IMG/VR virus record: IMGVR_UViG_3300032309_000828
Span: 1-39,642 of that record
Reading direction: 5' to 3' (one strand)
From: a virus
DNA: 39,642 nucleotides
Within the stretch, counting starts at the first letter, position 1. Every line of letters starts with the position of its first letter. Below are positions 39,306 to 39,642 of the stretch, piece by piece. The translations under genes were made by a program, and so were the position numbers. The notes beneath the pieces were generated by a model. That model did not search any database, was not told the origin of the DNA, and saw only the letters and a list, made by a program, of their open reading frames with translations.

Positions 39306-39334
39306 TTGAATTTTGTTTAAACATCTGATTCAAT
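39306..39334 (+). promoter_or_regulatory. Predicted early rightward promoter with GTTTAAAC in its spacer
   Basis: TTGAAT (39306-39311), 17-base spacer, TTCAAT (39329-39334) with TG at 39326-39327 (extended -10). GTTTAAAC (39315-39322) sits in the centre of the spacer, where a bound protein would exclude RNA polymerase. It would drive the 39387 gene, the amidoligase and the rest of the early unit. Confidence 0.55.
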
Positions 39335-39340
39335 TCTCCT

Positions 39341-39362
39341 ACTATCAAAACTGGTTGATAGT
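39341..39362. promoter_or_regulatory. Eight-bp inverted repeat at the early transcript start
   Basis: ACTATCAA (39341-39348) and TTGATAGT (39355-39362) are perfect inverse complements separated by six bases, covering the predicted start site of the early promoter and ending 25 bases before the first ATG. Likely operator or 5' hairpin. Confidence 0.55.
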
Positions 39363-39386
39363 GACCGACTGGAAAGGTTCAACCCA

Positions 39387-39554
39387 ATGACTGCAACTGA
39401 TGCAGACACAAAGGCAAAGCAATCAACACGCCTTCGCAAAGTTATCTGCTTAACTGATAACTACATCGCGAGAATTTCTCGCTCAACAATCATCACCTTC
39501 GGCACCCCAATCTGCCCTCGGTGCAATCAATCAATGACTGAGCAGGTTCGCTAA
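39387..39554 (+). CDS. 55-residue zinc-knuckle-like protein upstream of the amidoligase
   Basis: Reads MTATDADTKAKQSTRLRK, then VICLTDNYIARIS and PICPRCNQSMTEQVR. One CPRC pair near the C-terminus plus C21 suggests a partial zinc site. GGAAAGG lies upstream. The stop (TAA) shares its last base with the amidoligase ATG across the circle join (35), so both are one coupled unit. First gene of the early operon; function unknown. Confidence 0.65.
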   Translation: MTATDADTKAKQSTRLRKVICLTDNYIARISRSTIITFGTPICPRCNQSMTEQVR

Positions 39555-39642
39555 TGACTACCTTCGGCATGGAATTTGAGGTTCAAGGCGTATCAGTGCA
39601 AAAGGCTCACCGCGTTTTAAATGAAGGCGGAATTAACTGCGA
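39520..39642. repeat. Terminal direct repeat, right copy
   Basis: Identical to 1-123. It holds the end of the 55-residue gene and the first 30 codons of the amidoligase, confirming that the early operon is continuous across the join. Confidence 0.95.

Larger units (their letters stand above)
228..39322. repeat. Genome-wide GTTTAAAC palindrome (37 copies)
   Basis: Exact copies start at 228, 477, 753, 887, 1042, 1510, 1882, 2008, 2061, 2115, 2168, 2604, 3579, 3884, 4571, 4979, 5144, 5367, 5867, 7094, 7423, 7819, 8663, 11627, 14570, 19255, 20160, 21488, 22242, 27131, 29758, 30109, 31495, 38933, 39069, 39211 and 39315. Roughly one is expected at this base composition. The preceding base is C or T in 34 of 37 and the following base A or G in 31 of 37, extending the consensus to YGTTTAAACR. 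Twenty-three copies lie in the first 8.7 kb and four in the last 0.7 kb; ten are spread over the intervening 30 kb. Copies occur in coding and non-coding DNA alike. Confidence 0.9.
38564..39386. other. Non-coding divergent control region
   Basis: 820 bases with no credible gene between the terminase start (minus) and the first early gene (plus). It contains the five-hairpin terminase leader, the GC-rich hairpin, the ATCAATGG iterons, GTTACT/AGTAAC (39079-39084/39089-39094), TGCATGCA (38946-38953), a GGTGCA/TGCACC hairpin near 38895, four GTTTAAAC sites and the early promoter. Origin, packaging and transcription signals probably all lie here. Confidence 0.7.

Noticed and set aside
228-39322. 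GTTTAAAC copies as a CRISPR array or transposon ends
   Set aside because: Copies are 8 bp, irregularly spaced apart from one four-site array, with unrelated flanks, and many lie inside genes; no cas or transposase genes are present.
1-39642. Prophage or temperate lifestyle
   Set aside because: No integrase, excisionase, partition or recognisable immunity repressor gene; operator-like GTTTAAAC sites alone do not establish lysogeny.

Overview
The window is one complete tailed-phage genome (Caudoviricetes) infecting an actinobacterium. It reads as a circular unit of about 39,519 bp: the last 123 bases (39520-39642) repeat the first 123, and one small gene (39387-39554) runs across the join into the next. 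The host call rests on a WhiB-type iron-sulfur regulator, a WhiB/sigma/amidoligase/PTPxD-zinc-ribbon accessory set typical of actinophages, and intrinsic terminators. The low GC (roughly 42 percent by eye) suggests a low-GC aquatic actinobacterium rather than a high-GC soil genus. I see no integrase, partition system or DNA polymerase, so the phage looks lytic and dependent on the host replicase. An N4-gp56-type capsid protein, a portal, three or four candidate ejection proteins including one of 2038 residues, and the absence of a recognisable tail tube, tape measure or tail chaperone favour a podovirus-like virion (inference).

Layout. (1) 38564-39386: an 820-base non-coding control region between two divergent transcription units. 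It holds a string of hairpins next to the terminase start, a GC-rich hairpin, ATCAATGG iterons (candidate origin) and an early rightward promoter. (2) 39387 through the join to 4835, plus strand: early and accessory genes, namely amidoligase, class II glutamine amidotransferase, about a dozen micro-proteins, DUF3846, a secreted lytic transglycosylase and WhiB. (3) 4899-11169, minus strand: nucleotide and replication genes, namely dNMP kinase, sigma-like factor, nuclease, a primase split into two overlapping genes, Holliday-junction-type nuclease, glycosyltransferase, RecA/DnaB-type ATPase, zinc-ribbon protein and Cas4-like nuclease. (4) 11170-11640: small divergent control region with one plus-strand zinc-ribbon gene and a two-way terminator. 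(5) 11644-12547, minus: lysis genes. (6) 12565-38563, minus: tail, fibre, capsid, ejection, portal and terminase genes, transcribed right to left beginning with the terminase.

The most striking signals are: (a) 37 exact copies of the 8-bp palindrome GTTTAAAC where about one is expected, concentrated in the early, replication and control regions, with four copies spaced 53/54/53 bp just upstream of a promoter, one copy inside a promoter spacer and two directly after intrinsic terminators, which looks like an undescribed stoperator-type network; (b) a proteasome/HslV-like threonine peptidase in the capsid module, a candidate capsid-maturation protease; (c) a tRNA-like mini-helix at 816-862; (d) a 2038-residue probable ejection protein carrying an ADP-ribosyltransferase-like segment; (e) a string of five hairpins in front of the terminase gene.
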